Shown: positions 17,429 through 25,655, counted from the first letter of the stretch. The stretch: 64,000 nt of DNA from Mesorhizobium sp. M8A.F.Ca.ET.218.01.1.1 (GCF_004791165.1 NZ_SRUZ01000004.1:248001-312000), one strand, 5' to 3'. The notes: generated by a model from the sequence alone, not told the origin. Numbers and translations are program-made.

Positions 17429-19965
17429 TGGGCCTGAAAGACTGCCTGATTTCCGCCGTCGACCAGAAGGCGATCACCAAGGAAGAGGCGGCCTATCTGT
17501 CGGATGAGTTCGACAGCAAGTTCGCGCAGCATCGCAACGGCATGAGCGAGGACGCGGCCAAGGCGCGGGCGCGCAAGGATCTCGAAATGCAGCTGATGGC
17601 CGAGGCGCGCGAGAAGCGCCGGCGGGCTGACCTGACCGAGGCGCGGCGCATCGGCATCAAGACCTATCTGCAGGGCTACCGCGACCGCGCCGGCAACGCC
17701 AACGTGTTCGAAGGCGCGATGGCGCTGCTCTCGCATTACGGCTTTCGCGGCGCATCGAGCGTGCGCGGCCGCACCGAAGCCATCATCGCAGGCGCGCAGA
17801 AGAACCTAGACGAAGTGATGTTGACCTTCGAGCGCAAGGGATTTCTCGGCAAGCGCGCCAACCGGGCGATCGAAGGCGACCTGGTGAAGGAACTGCACGG
17901 CGAGGCGTCAGGCGATGCCACCGCCAAGCAGCTGGCCCGCGCCGTGTCCCAAGTGTTCGAGGACCTGCGCCAGCGCTTCAACGCCGCCGGCGGCGCGATC
18001 GGCAAGCTCGAAAACTTCGGCCTGCCGCACAGCCACGATCGGTTGCTTGTCAAGGCCGCCGGCCGCGAGGGCTGGAAAGCCGCGATCCGGCCGCTGCTCG
18101 ACGCGGACCGCATCATCAACCCGCTGACCGGCCAGCCCGTGGGCGCGGCCGGCATCGACGCTGCGCTTGACCATGTCTATTCGACCATCGTTAGCCAGGG
18201 CCGCGCCGACATGACGCCGCAAGCGGTGCGGCGCGGCCTTGGCGCGATTGCCACCCAGCGCCAGGAAGAGCGGTTCCTTGTGTTCAAGGACGCCGCGAGC
18301 TGGGCGGAATACAACAAGAAATTCGGCCGCGGCGACGTGGTGCAGGCGATCTTCAACCACGTCAACGGCATGGCCCGCGACATTGCCTCGATGGAAATTC
18401 TCGGGCCGAACCCGGCCGGCATGGTCGAATATCTGAAACAGGTGGTCGGCCACGAGATTGGCAAGAAGGAAGCCGGCCTGCCGAACCTCGCCGCCGAGGC
18501 CAGGGTGTTCAAGAACAGTCAGGCCAAGGTGGCCGAATACCGCATCGACAGCCTGTGGCAGAACATGCGCGGCCGGGGCGAAGTGGCGAGCGGCCTTGCA
18601 AATTTTTCCTCCAGCCTCAAGAACGCGCTGACCGGCACGCAGCTGGGCAGCACGGTGTTCCTTGCCGCCGGCACCGATCCTTTCGTCGCGCGCGCTTCGC
18701 GCAAGCTGGCCGGCCTGCCGGTGACCGTGACCATGGGCAAGATGCTGCAGCAGATTTCGGGGCAGAGCCGGCGCGAGATCTACCGATCGGGCATCATCTG
18801 GGAAGATTACCTGCACGTGATGCAGGATGAATTGCGCTTTGCCGGCCCGGCCGTCGGCGCCGAGTGGTCGCGCTGGATTGCCGATCGCGGCGTGACCTGG
18901 TCGGGGCTGCAGCCGCTGACGGTCGGCCGCAAGCTGGTCGAGGCGCGCGCCTGGCAACAGCACATTGCCGACATGGCCGACAAGAATTTCGCCCAGCTCG
19001 ACCCGCGTTTTCGCACCGCGCTGGAAGGTTTCGGCGTTACATCAGACCATTGGGAAATCTGGCGCCAGTCGGCCGACCCGGCCGGCTTCGTCACCCAGCG
19101 CCAGATCGAGCTGAATGGCGGCGCGGTGACCTATCTCGACATGGCGGGCGGCGCACTGCAGTCTCCGGCGCACATGGCCGAGGCCAAGGCGCTGGCTCAC
19201 CGGGCGGCGGCCGAGAAACTTTCGGAAGTGATCACCAGCTGGTCGGAACGGTCGGTGCCAGCAGGCACGCCGAACGCCCGCTCACTGATCACCGGCAAGG
19301 CAGAGCGCGGCACGCTGGGCGGCGAGCTGCTGGATTACTTCCTGCAGTACAAGAGCTTTGGCCTTTCCTTCACAGCGCTGCAGCTCGAGGCGATCGGCGA
19401 AATGGCGGCCTTGCGCGGCGGCGGCAAGGGCCGGCGCTCCGGCCTGGCCTATTTCGCCGCCATGGCCGTGCCGCTGACGCTTGGAGGCGCGTTCTACATG
19501 CAGCTCAAGAGCCTGCTCGATGGCAAGAAACCGGAAGACATGAACCCGGCGACCAACCGCAGTTTCTGGATCCGCGCCGGCCTGCAGGGTGGCGGCTTCG
19601 GCCTGTTCGGCGATTTCGTCAAGGCCGGCGAAAACCGCTTCGGCCAGACGATGACTGAAGCGCTGGCCGGTCCGGTGCCGGCGTTCCTGTCCGACACGCT
19701 GGGGCTGACGGTCGGCAATCTGCAGGCCGTGGCATCAGGCGAGAAGGCCAATGTCGGCCGCAACGCGGTGCGCTACCTCGGCCGCTACACGCCTTTCCTC
19801 GCTTCGCATTGGGCGACGCGCGGCGCGTATAACCGCCTGGTGCTCGACAATCTGCAATGGCTGCTCGACCCCGAGGCCGACAAGAGCTTCAAGGCCAAGA
19901 TCGGCCTCGCCAAAAAGAACGGCACGCCGTATTTCGTCAAGCCCGGTCGATACACGCCGCAGTGA
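17428..19965 (+). CDS. Large internal virion/ejection protein
   Basis: An 845-residue protein, the last of the internal-protein block before the tail spike. It is largely helical and charged, with 'RKDLEMQLMAEAREKRRRAD' near the N-terminus, 'HSHDRLLVKAAGREGWKAAI' in the middle, and a C-terminal region with hydrophobic patches ('GLAYFAAMAVPLTLGGAFYM'). Length and position correspond to the biggest ejection proteins of BPP-1-like and T7-like phages. An adjacent TTG gives a one-codon longer frame; the ATG in the TGATG overlap was chosen. No enzymatic motif was recognised. Confidence 0.7.
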   Translation: MGLKDCLISAVDQKAITKEEAAYLSDEFDSKFAQHRNGMSEDAAKARARKDLEMQLMAEAREKRRRADLTEARRIGIKTYLQGYRDRAGNANVFEGAMALLSHYGFRGASSVRGRTEAIIAGAQKNLDEVMLTFERKGFLGKRANRAIEGDLVKELHGEASGDATAKQLARAVSQVFEDLRQRFNAAGGAIGKLENFGLPHSHDRLLVKAAGREGWKAAIRPLLDADRIINPLTGQPVGAAGIDAALDHVYSTIVSQGRADMTPQAVRRGLGAIATQRQEERFLVFKDAASWAEYNKKFGRGDVVQAIFNHVNGMARDIASMEILGPNPAGMVEYLKQVVGHEIGKKEAGLPNLAAEARVFKNSQAKVAEYRIDSLWQNMRGRGEVASGLANFSSSLKNALTGTQLGSTVFLAAGTDPFVARASRKLAGLPVTVTMGKMLQQISGQSRREIYRSGIIWEDYLHVMQDELRFAGPAVGAEWSRWIADRGVTWSGLQPLTVGRKLVEARAWQQHIADMADKNFAQLDPRFRTALEGFGVTSDHWEIWRQSADPAGFVTQRQIELNGGAVTYLDMAGGALQSPAHMAEAKALAHRAAAEKLSEVITSWSERSVPAGTPNARSLITGKAERGTLGGELLDYFLQYKSFGLSFTALQLEAIGEMAALRGGGKGRRSGLAYFAAMAVPLTLGGAFYMQLKSLLDGKKPEDMNPATNRSFWIRAGLQGGGFGLFGDFVKAGENRFGQTMTEALAGPVPAFLSDTLGLTVGNLQAVASGEKANVGRNAVRYLGRYTPFLASHWATRGAYNRLVLDNLQWLLDPEADKSFKAKIGLAKKNGTPYFVKPGRYTPQ

Positions 19966-19998
19966 GCAATTGACGCGCGCGCGCGCAAGCCATGCTGC
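19966..19998 (+). promoter_or_regulatory. Candidate late promoter upstream of tail spike
   Basis: GCAATTGACG starts at 19966, directly after the preceding stop codon. TTGACG is followed after 17 bases by TGCTGC within CATGCT, the same spacing and hexamer as before the capsid gene. An alternating CG run lies between the two boxes. The spike gene starts 25 bases downstream. Confidence 0.45.
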
Positions 19999-20022
19999 AG
20001 CCTCATTTCATGAGGATTTGCC

Positions 20023-22476
20023 ATGGCCGCGACCCCCTACATTCTGCCGCGTGAGAAGCGCGAATCGGCCGTTGCCGTTGGCAATGGCACGGTCGGCCCG
20101 TTCGGGCCTTCGCTCTACAAGATCTTCGACACCGCCGACGTGACGGTGTGGGCCAAGGCGACCGGCGAAACGGTTTACACCGATGTGACGGCGAGTTGCA
20201 CGATCGCCAAGACCAATCCGGCCGCCGCCTACGATACGTTCTCGGTGACCTTCGGCGCGGCCGTGCCGGCCTCGACCAGCTGGTACCACCAGGCGCGCCG
20301 CACGGCCGAGCGCAGCGTGGCGGTGACCAAGGCCGGCGTGCTGGTGGCAGCCGAGCTGGAAAAGGAACTGTCCAAGCAGGCCAGCGCGCAGAGCGAATTG
20401 CGCAGGGATGTCGACCGGGCGGTGCGGGTGAATGTGGGCGCCGATCCGATCACGATCGTCGGCGGTCTGGCAGGGCAGGTACCGGCGTTCAATGCCGGCG
20501 GCGATCTGGTGCCGATGACGCCGGATGCCGCAACGGTCGCATCCGTGGGTCTGCCGCCCGGGCCGGGCGCCGACACCTTCCTGCAGCGCAACGGTGCCGA
20601 CACCAACTGGATTTCCCGCACTGCCGCCCAGGTGCTGCAATCGCTTATTCCCGGCTTTGCCGCGTTGTGGGCGAGCGTGCTTGCACTTGCGACCTTTGCC
20701 GAGGCGTGGGTAGCCCTCCGGCTCAATGGCTCGCTGTCGACGCGGGCGCTGATCAAGGCGCTGGTGCCGCAAGCCGGCCTATCGGTGCTGCTTACGGAGG
20801 CGCGGCGCAGCGGGCAGTTCGTCTGGACGCTTGGCGACTTCTCGGCGCAGATTGCCGCCGATACTGTGGAAGGGATGTTCCTGAAAGCCGACAGCGTCGC
20901 GGCGACGGTCGGCGCTTGGGTGCGGCAGACGGACTACCTTAACCCCGGCATGTTCGGCGGCGTCTCTGACTGGACCGGCGTCGCCGGCACCAGCACAGAC
21001 AACGTGGTCGCGTTGCAACGCATGATCGACATTGCCAAGCTGACCGGCCTGCCGATGGTTATTTCGAACGGGCCTGGCTTCTACTGCAATGGGACGCTGT
21101 CCGCCTCGAACATGGATTTTATCTTGGCGGCAAACTTCGGCACCGGTCGTATTGTATTCGGCACCGGCGCGACCGATGGCCTGGTGATATCGCAGGATAA
21201 TTTCGAGCACGCCACACACATCACGTCGCCGACACTCACGACGATCGGGCAGGAAACCGGGGCGGCGCTCAAGCTCACCTACGGGACAGTCGACAGCACC
21301 AACAACCGAAACCAGCCGCGGTGCCGGATCATCGATCCTGACATTCGCGGCGAGGTTCTGACGTCCCATGGCTGGCAGGATGGCATCGTGCTGACGGACG
21401 TTCACCGGCCTGAAATCGTTCGCCCTTCCGTGACGGGCCGCCGGGATACCGGTTTCACCGATTTTCGCAGCTTCAACAAGATGCGCTATGGGATCCGCGT
21501 CGTTGGCTCGGTAGGCGCGATCCCCAGCGATATTCGCATCATGCAGGCGCGGGTCGATCATGCGCAGGAAGGTGTGTCTGCGTCGGGCGAAGTTGAAGGC
21601 TTACTGGTCACCGAACCGGTGATGGTGGGCGTCCTGGCCGGCGTCAAGGTGCGCTACACCTCACAGCGCCCGTGGGTGCGGATCGAGGGCGGTCATATCA
21701 ACTGCTTTGAGTTCGGCGTGGACATGCAGAACGCTCCACAGGCGAAAATTCTCGACATGCTGATCTACAAGTATCAGACAGCAACGCTGGCAACTGTGGG
21801 TGTGAAACTTGACGGTTGCCATTACTCCAAGGTCCGCGACCTCACTCTGATCAATAATGCCTCCACCAGCGCCGTGGTCAACGGCGAGTGGGATGGCGTG
21901 CAGATTGTCAATTCGGACTCGTGCACGATCGACGACATCACGCATGACAAGCCATCGCGCACCGTGGCTATTTCTGGCACGGCGGCCAATTGCGAGACGC
22001 GCAATATCCGCCAGAATGGTGCGTTCACCGGCGCCACAGTGGCCGAATATCTGGACACATCCTCGAACGCCAACCGGCGCATCGGCGATGGTCGCAAGAT
22101 CTTCTCTGCCGGGAACAACGCCATCACCGTCACGGCGGCACAGACGACCGTCGTTACGACGCCGTCGCTCAACGTCAACAAGGGTGAGCGCTACCTTGTG
22201 ACCGGCATGATCAACACGACGAAGGGAGGCACGGCCGGCGACTTCCTGACCATCCTGGCAAAATCGGGATCGGCCACGGCGGCGTTTGGCGGCAACCGTT
22301 CCAGCTGGGTCGAGCGTACGGCTCAAGCGGTCAGCGCCACCGTCTCGCATTCGGTATCCGCCGAGGTCGAGGTGACGGCCAGCGGCACGCTCACGATCGC
22401 ACTGGCCGGGCAAGCCTCGGGCAGCAACTCCGACGTGCTTGCGGGCGACGCACAGCTGACTGTGGAAATGATCTAG
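20023..22476 (+). CDS. Tail spike / tail fibre protein with beta-helix region
   Basis: An 817-residue receptor-binding protein. The N-terminal 110 residues ('YILPREKRESAVAVGNGTVG' onward) form a virion-attachment domain found in podovirus fibres. After a linker, 'NPGMFGGVSDWTGVAGTSTD' and 'NVVALQRMIDIAKLTGLPMV' (from about residue 305) give the classical entry into a pectate-lyase-like right-handed beta-helix, and the C-terminal part has a Thr/Ser-rich beta domain. It probably binds and may cut a surface polysaccharide. Its stop overlaps the opposite-strand methyltransferase end by 4 bases. The second half appears less GC-rich than the internal-protein genes. Confidence 0.8.
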   Translation: MAATPYILPREKRESAVAVGNGTVGPFGPSLYKIFDTADVTVWAKATGETVYTDVTASCTIAKTNPAAAYDTFSVTFGAAVPASTSWYHQARRTAERSVAVTKAGVLVAAELEKELSKQASAQSELRRDVDRAVRVNVGADPITIVGGLAGQVPAFNAGGDLVPMTPDAATVASVGLPPGPGADTFLQRNGADTNWISRTAAQVLQSLIPGFAALWASVLALATFAEAWVALRLNGSLSTRALIKALVPQAGLSVLLTEARRSGQFVWTLGDFSAQIAADTVEGMFLKADSVAATVGAWVRQTDYLNPGMFGGVSDWTGVAGTSTDNVVALQRMIDIAKLTGLPMVISNGPGFYCNGTLSASNMDFILAANFGTGRIVFGTGATDGLVISQDNFEHATHITSPTLTTIGQETGAALKLTYGTVDSTNNRNQPRCRIIDPDIRGEVLTSHGWQDGIVLTDVHRPEIVRPSVTGRRDTGFTDFRSFNKMRYGIRVVGSVGAIPSDIRIMQARVDHAQEGVSASGEVEGLLVTEPVMVGVLAGVKVRYTSQRPWVRIEGGHINCFEFGVDMQNAPQAKILDMLIYKYQTATLATVGVKLDGCHYSKVRDLTLINNASTSAVVNGEWDGVQIVNSDSCTIDDITHDKPSRTVAISGTAANCETRNIRQNGAFTGATVAEYLDTSSNANRRIGDGRKIFSAGNNAITVTAAQTTVVTTPSLNVNKGERYLVTGMINTTKGGTAGDFLTILAKSGSATAAFGGNRSSWVERTAQAVSATVSHSVSAEVEVTASGTLTIALAGQASGSNSDVLAGDAQLTVEMI

Positions 22477-23297
22477 GCGGCTTCCAGCACGGCCGTGAAT
22501 TCCAGGTCGCCAGGGGCCGTGTCGTTGACTTCCACGACATTGAAAGCAAGCTCCCCTTTCTGCCGCAGGCCTACAACGATGTCGCGAAAACTCGCCGGCG
22601 TGAATTGCCAGCGATGCACATCGATATACCCGCCCTGGGCATCCTGGTATTCTTTCAACGCTTTGGCGGCAAACGGAATGATGGCATCGAAATAACTGGG
22701 GCTTGCGTGATCGCCAGCCCAGTGGCGCCAGGCTTCGCTGTGGGTGGTAAAGGCTCGATGCTCAATGACTTTCGTCAGCGGGTGCCTTGTGTCTCCCTTG
22801 GCCTCGATGATCGAATGCAGGCTGCTTTCGGTCAGGAAGTGATCGCAGCAATAGCGCTTGTCCGGTATGTCGAGGAAGTACTTGCCGCCCGGCCGCAGTA
22901 TGCGGTGAACCTGTCTGAAATGGGCGATCAAGTCGGGCTGGTGCTCGATACAGTGGCAACTCACGACGGCGTCGAACTGATCCGCCACTATGCCAAGGTC
23001 GCCAACCGGTGAGACGTAGCGAATGTGGGGAACGGTTGAAGGATCGTATCCGACCTGCATGGCGCGCGCGCGCAGCTGCTCGGTGGTCATGACATCGAAG
23101 TAGCTTACGTTTTCCCCTCGCACGCAAGGATTGTTGAAAGGGCCGATCTCAAGGACGGAAGTAACGGCATTTGGGACAGACGCAAAATCGCGCTTGTTTT
23201 TAAAGGTCGCGGCTAAGGGACTTGGTGAGGCCGACAGGAAAGCCCATGCCGGAAATGGAAAATGGGAAAGGATCGAGGTCAGACCAGCGTGCCACAC
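22473..23297 (-). CDS. SAM-dependent methyltransferase, probable prophage moron
   Basis: A 274-residue class I methyltransferase. 'VLEIGPFNNP' is the SAM-binding motif I, 'FDAVVSCHCIEHQPDLIAHF' the motif around the 'CIEH' signature, and 'RILRPGGKYFLDIPD' the following strand. The C-terminal half has 'YIDVHRWQFTPASFRDIV', a pattern I associate with methyltransferases in surface-glycan gene sets. It is the only leftward gene in the prophage block and is visibly less GC-rich than its neighbours, as morons usually are. The GTG at 23297 after GGGAGGC is preferred to a TTG 18 bases upstream. A role in altering host or virion surface sugars is inferred. Confidence 0.75.
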   Translation of the reverse strand: MWHAGLTSILSHFPFPAWAFLSASPSPLAATFKNKRDFASVPNAVTSVLEIGPFNNPCVRGENVSYFDVMTTEQLRARAMQVGYDPSTVPHIRYVSPVGDLGIVADQFDAVVSCHCIEHQPDLIAHFRQVHRILRPGGKYFLDIPDKRYCCDHFLTESSLHSIIEAKGDTRHPLTKVIEHRAFTTHSEAWRHWAGDHASPSYFDAIIPFAAKALKEYQDAQGGYIDVHRWQFTPASFRDIVVGLRQKGELAFNVVEVNDTAPGDLEFTAVLEAA

Positions 23298-23364
23298 TTT
23301 TTTTGTGCCTCCCAAAAGTAGAACAGTGCCGAATGCCTAGACCATAGCTCGCTACTCTTCCAGC

Positions 23365-23391
23365 GCAATTGACGATTCACCAACAGCCTTA
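23365..23391 (+). promoter_or_regulatory. Candidate promoter upstream of lysis cassette
   Basis: The third intergenic copy of GCAATTGACG is at 23365-23374, 51 bases before the endolysin start. The -10 region is unclear: TAGCCT lies 15 bases after TTGACG, and no CATGCT is present here. This suggests the lysis genes have their own promoter, as needed downstream of the opposite-strand methyltransferase. Confidence 0.4.
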
Positions 23392-23425
23392 GCCTCCGGC
23401 TCACCAACAACAAAGGTGGGCCACG

Positions 23426-24274
23426 ATGGCAAGCAAGGGCAAGGCACAGGATCTGTTTCGTTCGAAGGCGCCGTGGATCATGGCGCTGCTGATCAGGGAC
23501 TTCAAAATCGGGCTGGACGATTCCGCCGCAATCCTCGGCAATCTCGGCCATGAAAGCGGCGGCTTCGCCTCGCTGCAGGAAGCCAAGCCGACCGTGCCTT
23601 CCTCGCGCGGCGGCTATGGCTGGCCGCAGTGGACCGGCCCGCGCCGGCGCAGCTATGAGGCCTATTGCCAGCGCGCCGGCCTGCCAGGCACCAGCGACCA
23701 GGCGAACTACGGTTTCCTGTTCTCCGAGCTGAAAGGCCCGTACCGCGCGGCGATCGGCAAGCTGCAGGCGGCGCGCACGCTGAATGCCAAGGTCAAGGCC
23801 TTCGAGCTGGCCTATGAGGCGGCCGGGGTGAAGCACTACGAGAGCCGCAACCAGTGGGCGGCCGTCGCGCTCGATGCCTGGCACCAGGCGGGCGGCGCTC
23901 CGTCTCTGCCGGATTGGGCCTTGCGCGCCGCAGGCAGGCCCGCCAGCACGCAAGAGCAGGCTCCGGCGGATCCGCAGCCCGCGCCTGCCCCGCAAGCGCC
24001 TCCCAGCGCCCCGCCTGTGACCGAACCTGTGGTGGTGCAAAAGCCGGTCGTGGTCGACCCCGGCGAGCTGCACAAGCCGGTGACCAGGACCAAGACCTTC
24101 TGGACCTGGCTGCTGACCATTCTCGGCGCGCCGCTGGCCGCGTTCGGCGGGCTCGATTTCCGGGTGCAGCTGGTCATCATCGGCCTGATCGTGGCGTTCG
24201 GGATCTACGGCATCGCCAGGCGCGCCCAGCTCGCCCAGGCGGTGCGGGATCTGCGCACGAGCATCGAGGGATGA
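23426..24274 (+). CDS. Endolysin: tail-lysozyme-type domain plus membrane C-terminus
   Basis: A 282-residue lysis protein. Residues 15-155 resemble the phage tail-lysozyme fold, with the candidate catalytic Glu in 'ILGNLGHESGGFASLQE' and a Gly-Tyr-Gly-Trp-Pro-Gln-Trp loop. A Pro/Ala linker spans about residues 170-215, and the C-terminus has two hydrophobic segments ('FWTWLLTILGAPLAAFGG', 'VQLVIIGLIVAFGIYGIA') predicted to cross the membrane. AAAGGTGG precedes the ATG. Domain order suggests a membrane-tethered endolysin, perhaps with holin-like behaviour. It ends in an ATGA overlap with the inner spanin gene. Confidence 0.75.
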   Translation: MASKGKAQDLFRSKAPWIMALLIRDFKIGLDDSAAILGNLGHESGGFASLQEAKPTVPSSRGGYGWPQWTGPRRRSYEAYCQRAGLPGTSDQANYGFLFSELKGPYRAAIGKLQAARTLNAKVKAFELAYEAAGVKHYESRNQWAAVALDAWHQAGGAPSLPDWALRAAGRPASTQEQAPADPQPAPAPQAPPSAPPVTEPVVVQKPVVVDPGELHKPVTRTKTFWTWLLTILGAPLAAFGGLDFRVQLVIIGLIVAFGIYGIARRAQLAQAVRDLRTSIEG

Positions 24275-24561
24275 TCGCGGCACTGCTCAAGGCGGCGCTG
24301 TCGCCGGCAGGGAAGGCGCTGGGGGCGCTTCTCCTTGCCGGCTCGCTACTGGGCGGGCTCTACGCCTGGGCCTATTCCAGCGGCCGCGCCGCCGGCCGCG
24401 TCGAGCAGCTGCAGGACACGGTCAAGGCTTACGAGAAACGAACGGGGATCGACAATGAAACTGACAGTCTTGGCAGGGTTGATCTGTGCATTGAGCTTGG
24501 CGGGTTGCGCGACGAGTGCGAGCAACTGCGCGGGCTGGACGCCACCGCCAAAGCCCAATAG
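24271..24561 (+). CDS. Inner-membrane spanin (Rz-like)
   Basis: A 96-residue protein with an N-terminal hydrophobic segment (about residues 15-35, 'ALGALLLAGSLLGGLYAWAY') and a charged helical periplasmic part ('AAGRVEQLQDTVKAYEKRTG'). This is the layout of i-spanins, which act after endolysin to fuse the inner and outer membranes. A lipoprotein gene begins inside it in another frame, as in lambda Rz/Rz1. The longest frame open here belongs to a different reading frame of the endolysin; the ATG in the ATGA overlap was chosen. Confidence 0.75.
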   Translation: MIAALLKAALSPAGKALGALLLAGSLLGGLYAWAYSSGRAAGRVEQLQDTVKAYEKRTGIDNETDSLGRVDLCIELGGLRDECEQLRGLDATAKAQ

Positions 24562-24658
24562 CCCGGCACGCCTGGCGGCCGAGGAAGAACCTTTGTCGCG
24601 CTGGGTCGTTTCAACCAGGCGCTATGGCGTGGCGCAAGGCTGCTGGAAGGCGATCTGA
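24455..24658 (+). CDS. Outer-membrane spanin lipoprotein (Rz1-like), nested start
   Basis: A 67-residue lipoprotein that starts 107 bases before the end of the inner spanin gene in another frame. The signal peptide 'MKLTVLAGLICALSLAGC' ends in the lipobox LAGC, so the mature protein would begin at Cys18; Pro residues follow ('WTPPPKP'), as is common in o-spanins. Its embedded, overlapping arrangement with the inner spanin and its size make the identification strong. Its stop codon overlaps the next ATG. Confidence 0.8.
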   Translation: MKLTVLAGLICALSLAGCATSASNCAGWTPPPKPNSPARLAAEEEPLSRWVVSTRRYGVAQGCWKAI

Positions 24659-24972
24659 TGACCGGGTCCGACCTTGCGGCGCTGATCGGCATTGCCGGCA
24701 CGATCGTCGGCATCATCGTGGCGATCGTCGCCTCGCACCGCACAACCGGCGACAAGATCCAGAAAGGCGATGATGCGCTGCACGAGCGCATCAACCGCGT
24801 GCGCGACGAATATGTGCGGCGCGTCGACCTCGACAGCCACATGGTGCGCATCGAAACCAACGTGAAGGAACTGCGCGAGGAAGGCCGCGAGGGAACCCGC
24901 GAAATCAACCGCCGGCTCGACCAGGTGCTGACCACTTTGCAGCCCAGGCCGACGCCGCGCGGCCGGTCATGA
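24658..24972 (+). CDS. Small membrane protein of the lysis cassette, possible holin
   Basis: A 104-residue protein with one N-terminal hydrophobic helix (about residues 6-26, 'LAALIGIAGTIVGIIVAIVA') and a charged, coiled-coil-like cytoplasmic or periplasmic tail ('ALHERINRVRDEYVRRVDLD'). It is the last gene of the prophage and starts in a TGATG overlap with the outer spanin. No separate classical holin is visible in the window, so this protein is a candidate, but the family has no assigned function that I can confirm. Confidence 0.6.
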   Translation: MTGSDLAALIGIAGTIVGIIVAIVASHRTTGDKIQKGDDALHERINRVRDEYVRRVDLDSHMVRIETNVKELREEGREGTREINRRLDQVLTTLQPRPTPRGRS

Positions 24973-25043
24973 TCCGACGCGATCGTGCGAGAAATCGAAA
25001 GGCCTATTTTATAACATATTGATTTTGTTTGTTTAATCACGAA

Positions 25044-25088
25044 CTTTTAATCAGTAGGTCATGGGTTCGAATCCCATCGCGCTCACCA
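25044..25088 (+). other. Prophage attachment site: 3' part of tRNA-Lys(TTT)
   Basis: The 45 bases read as the 3' half of a tRNA: anticodon loop CTTTTAA (anticodon TTT), TCAGT stem strand, AGGTC variable loop, a T arm of ATGGG-TTCGAAT-CCCAT, acceptor strand CGCGCTC, discriminator A and CCA. The bases upstream do not supply the 5' half (the partner of TCAGT is not ACTGA), and are AT-rich. This is what remains at the end opposite the integrase when a phage inserts into a tRNA 3' end. The intact tRNA-Lys should be at the other end of the prophage, left of this window. Confidence 0.8.
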
Positions 25089-25481
25089 AATGCATCTGGT
25101 CTCAGTATCCGTAAATCTGTGTCCGCTCGGTATTCGCAAATTTGAGGCGGGCAGGCCCAAGGCTTTCCGCGATCACACCATAGGCTAACGCGATCACACA
25201 GTTCACAATAAAACTACAAGCGGTCGATTCCTTCAGGGATGTAGCCACTCCAAAAGCCCGTCGCAGGTCGCTCCTGTGGCGGGTTTTTCATTAACCAGGG
25301 ACTGAGGGGCCACGGCGTACGGCATTGTGACCGTCAGCGCCCCGTGCAGCCTTGCACTAGTCGCTGGGGGACAAGCAATTGGCTGTCGCGCATTTGAACC
25401 CCGTCCATGTATTTTAGCATCTGCTTGAATTTCTTCTGAAGCAGGATCATGATGCAACAGGTTTGAAGGGGGTAAAGCGTC
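25089..25481. other. Gene-free stretch after the attachment site
   Basis: Host DNA between the tRNA fragment and the first small gene. It contains a strong intrinsic terminator (25257-25288) and otherwise no frame with a plausible start or recognisable product. An open frame on the minus strand across it reads straight through the terminator hairpin and is considered spurious. Confidence 0.6.
25257..25288 (+). terminator. Intrinsic terminator, rightward
   Basis: An 11-bp stem (CCCGTCGCAGG 25257-25267 with CCTGTGGCGGG 25273-25283, two G-T pairs) with a 5-base loop is followed by five T. It probably ended transcription of the tRNA-Lys gene before the phage inserted and now also insulates the chromosome from phage late transcription. 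Confidence 0.75.
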
Positions 25482-25640
25482 ATGGAATTCGCAAGCTGCT
25501 ATGACCAAAGCGCGAGCATCTTTGCGGCAACGATGTTCTTGAACATCACGGCGTTTTTCATAATTCTGGCCGCGTTTGCCGTTGCACGGCTGGTTGTAAT
25601 ATCCGGCGAAGGTTCCGTGAACCGGCTTCAGATCGCGTAA
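25482..25640 (+). CDS. Small membrane protein, hypothetical
   Basis: A 52-residue frame with ribosome binding site GAAGGGGG upstream of the ATG. Residues about 18-41 are hydrophobic ('MFLNITAFFIILAAFAVARL'), giving one membrane helix with a short N-terminus and a polar tail. No family is recognised. The good start signal and clear helix make it a plausible gene. Confidence 0.45.
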   Translation: MEFASCYDQSASIFAATMFLNITAFFIILAAFAVARLVVISGEGSVNRLQIA

Positions 25641-25655
25641 AGCCCCCGGAGGCAT

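Noticed and set aside
20023..22476. Diversity-generating retroelement at the tail spike, as in phage BPP-1
   Set aside because: The virion genes resemble BPP-1 type, but no reverse transcriptase and no template/variable repeat pair is seen in the window.
25044..25088. Complete functional tRNA-Lys gene
   Set aside because: Only the anticodon loop onwards is present; the 5' half and the matching anticodon stem strand are missing.
25233..25655. 140-codon open frame on the minus strand past the att site
   Set aside because: It runs through the intrinsic terminator hairpin and opposite the small membrane protein gene; no family features or ribosome binding site were seen.
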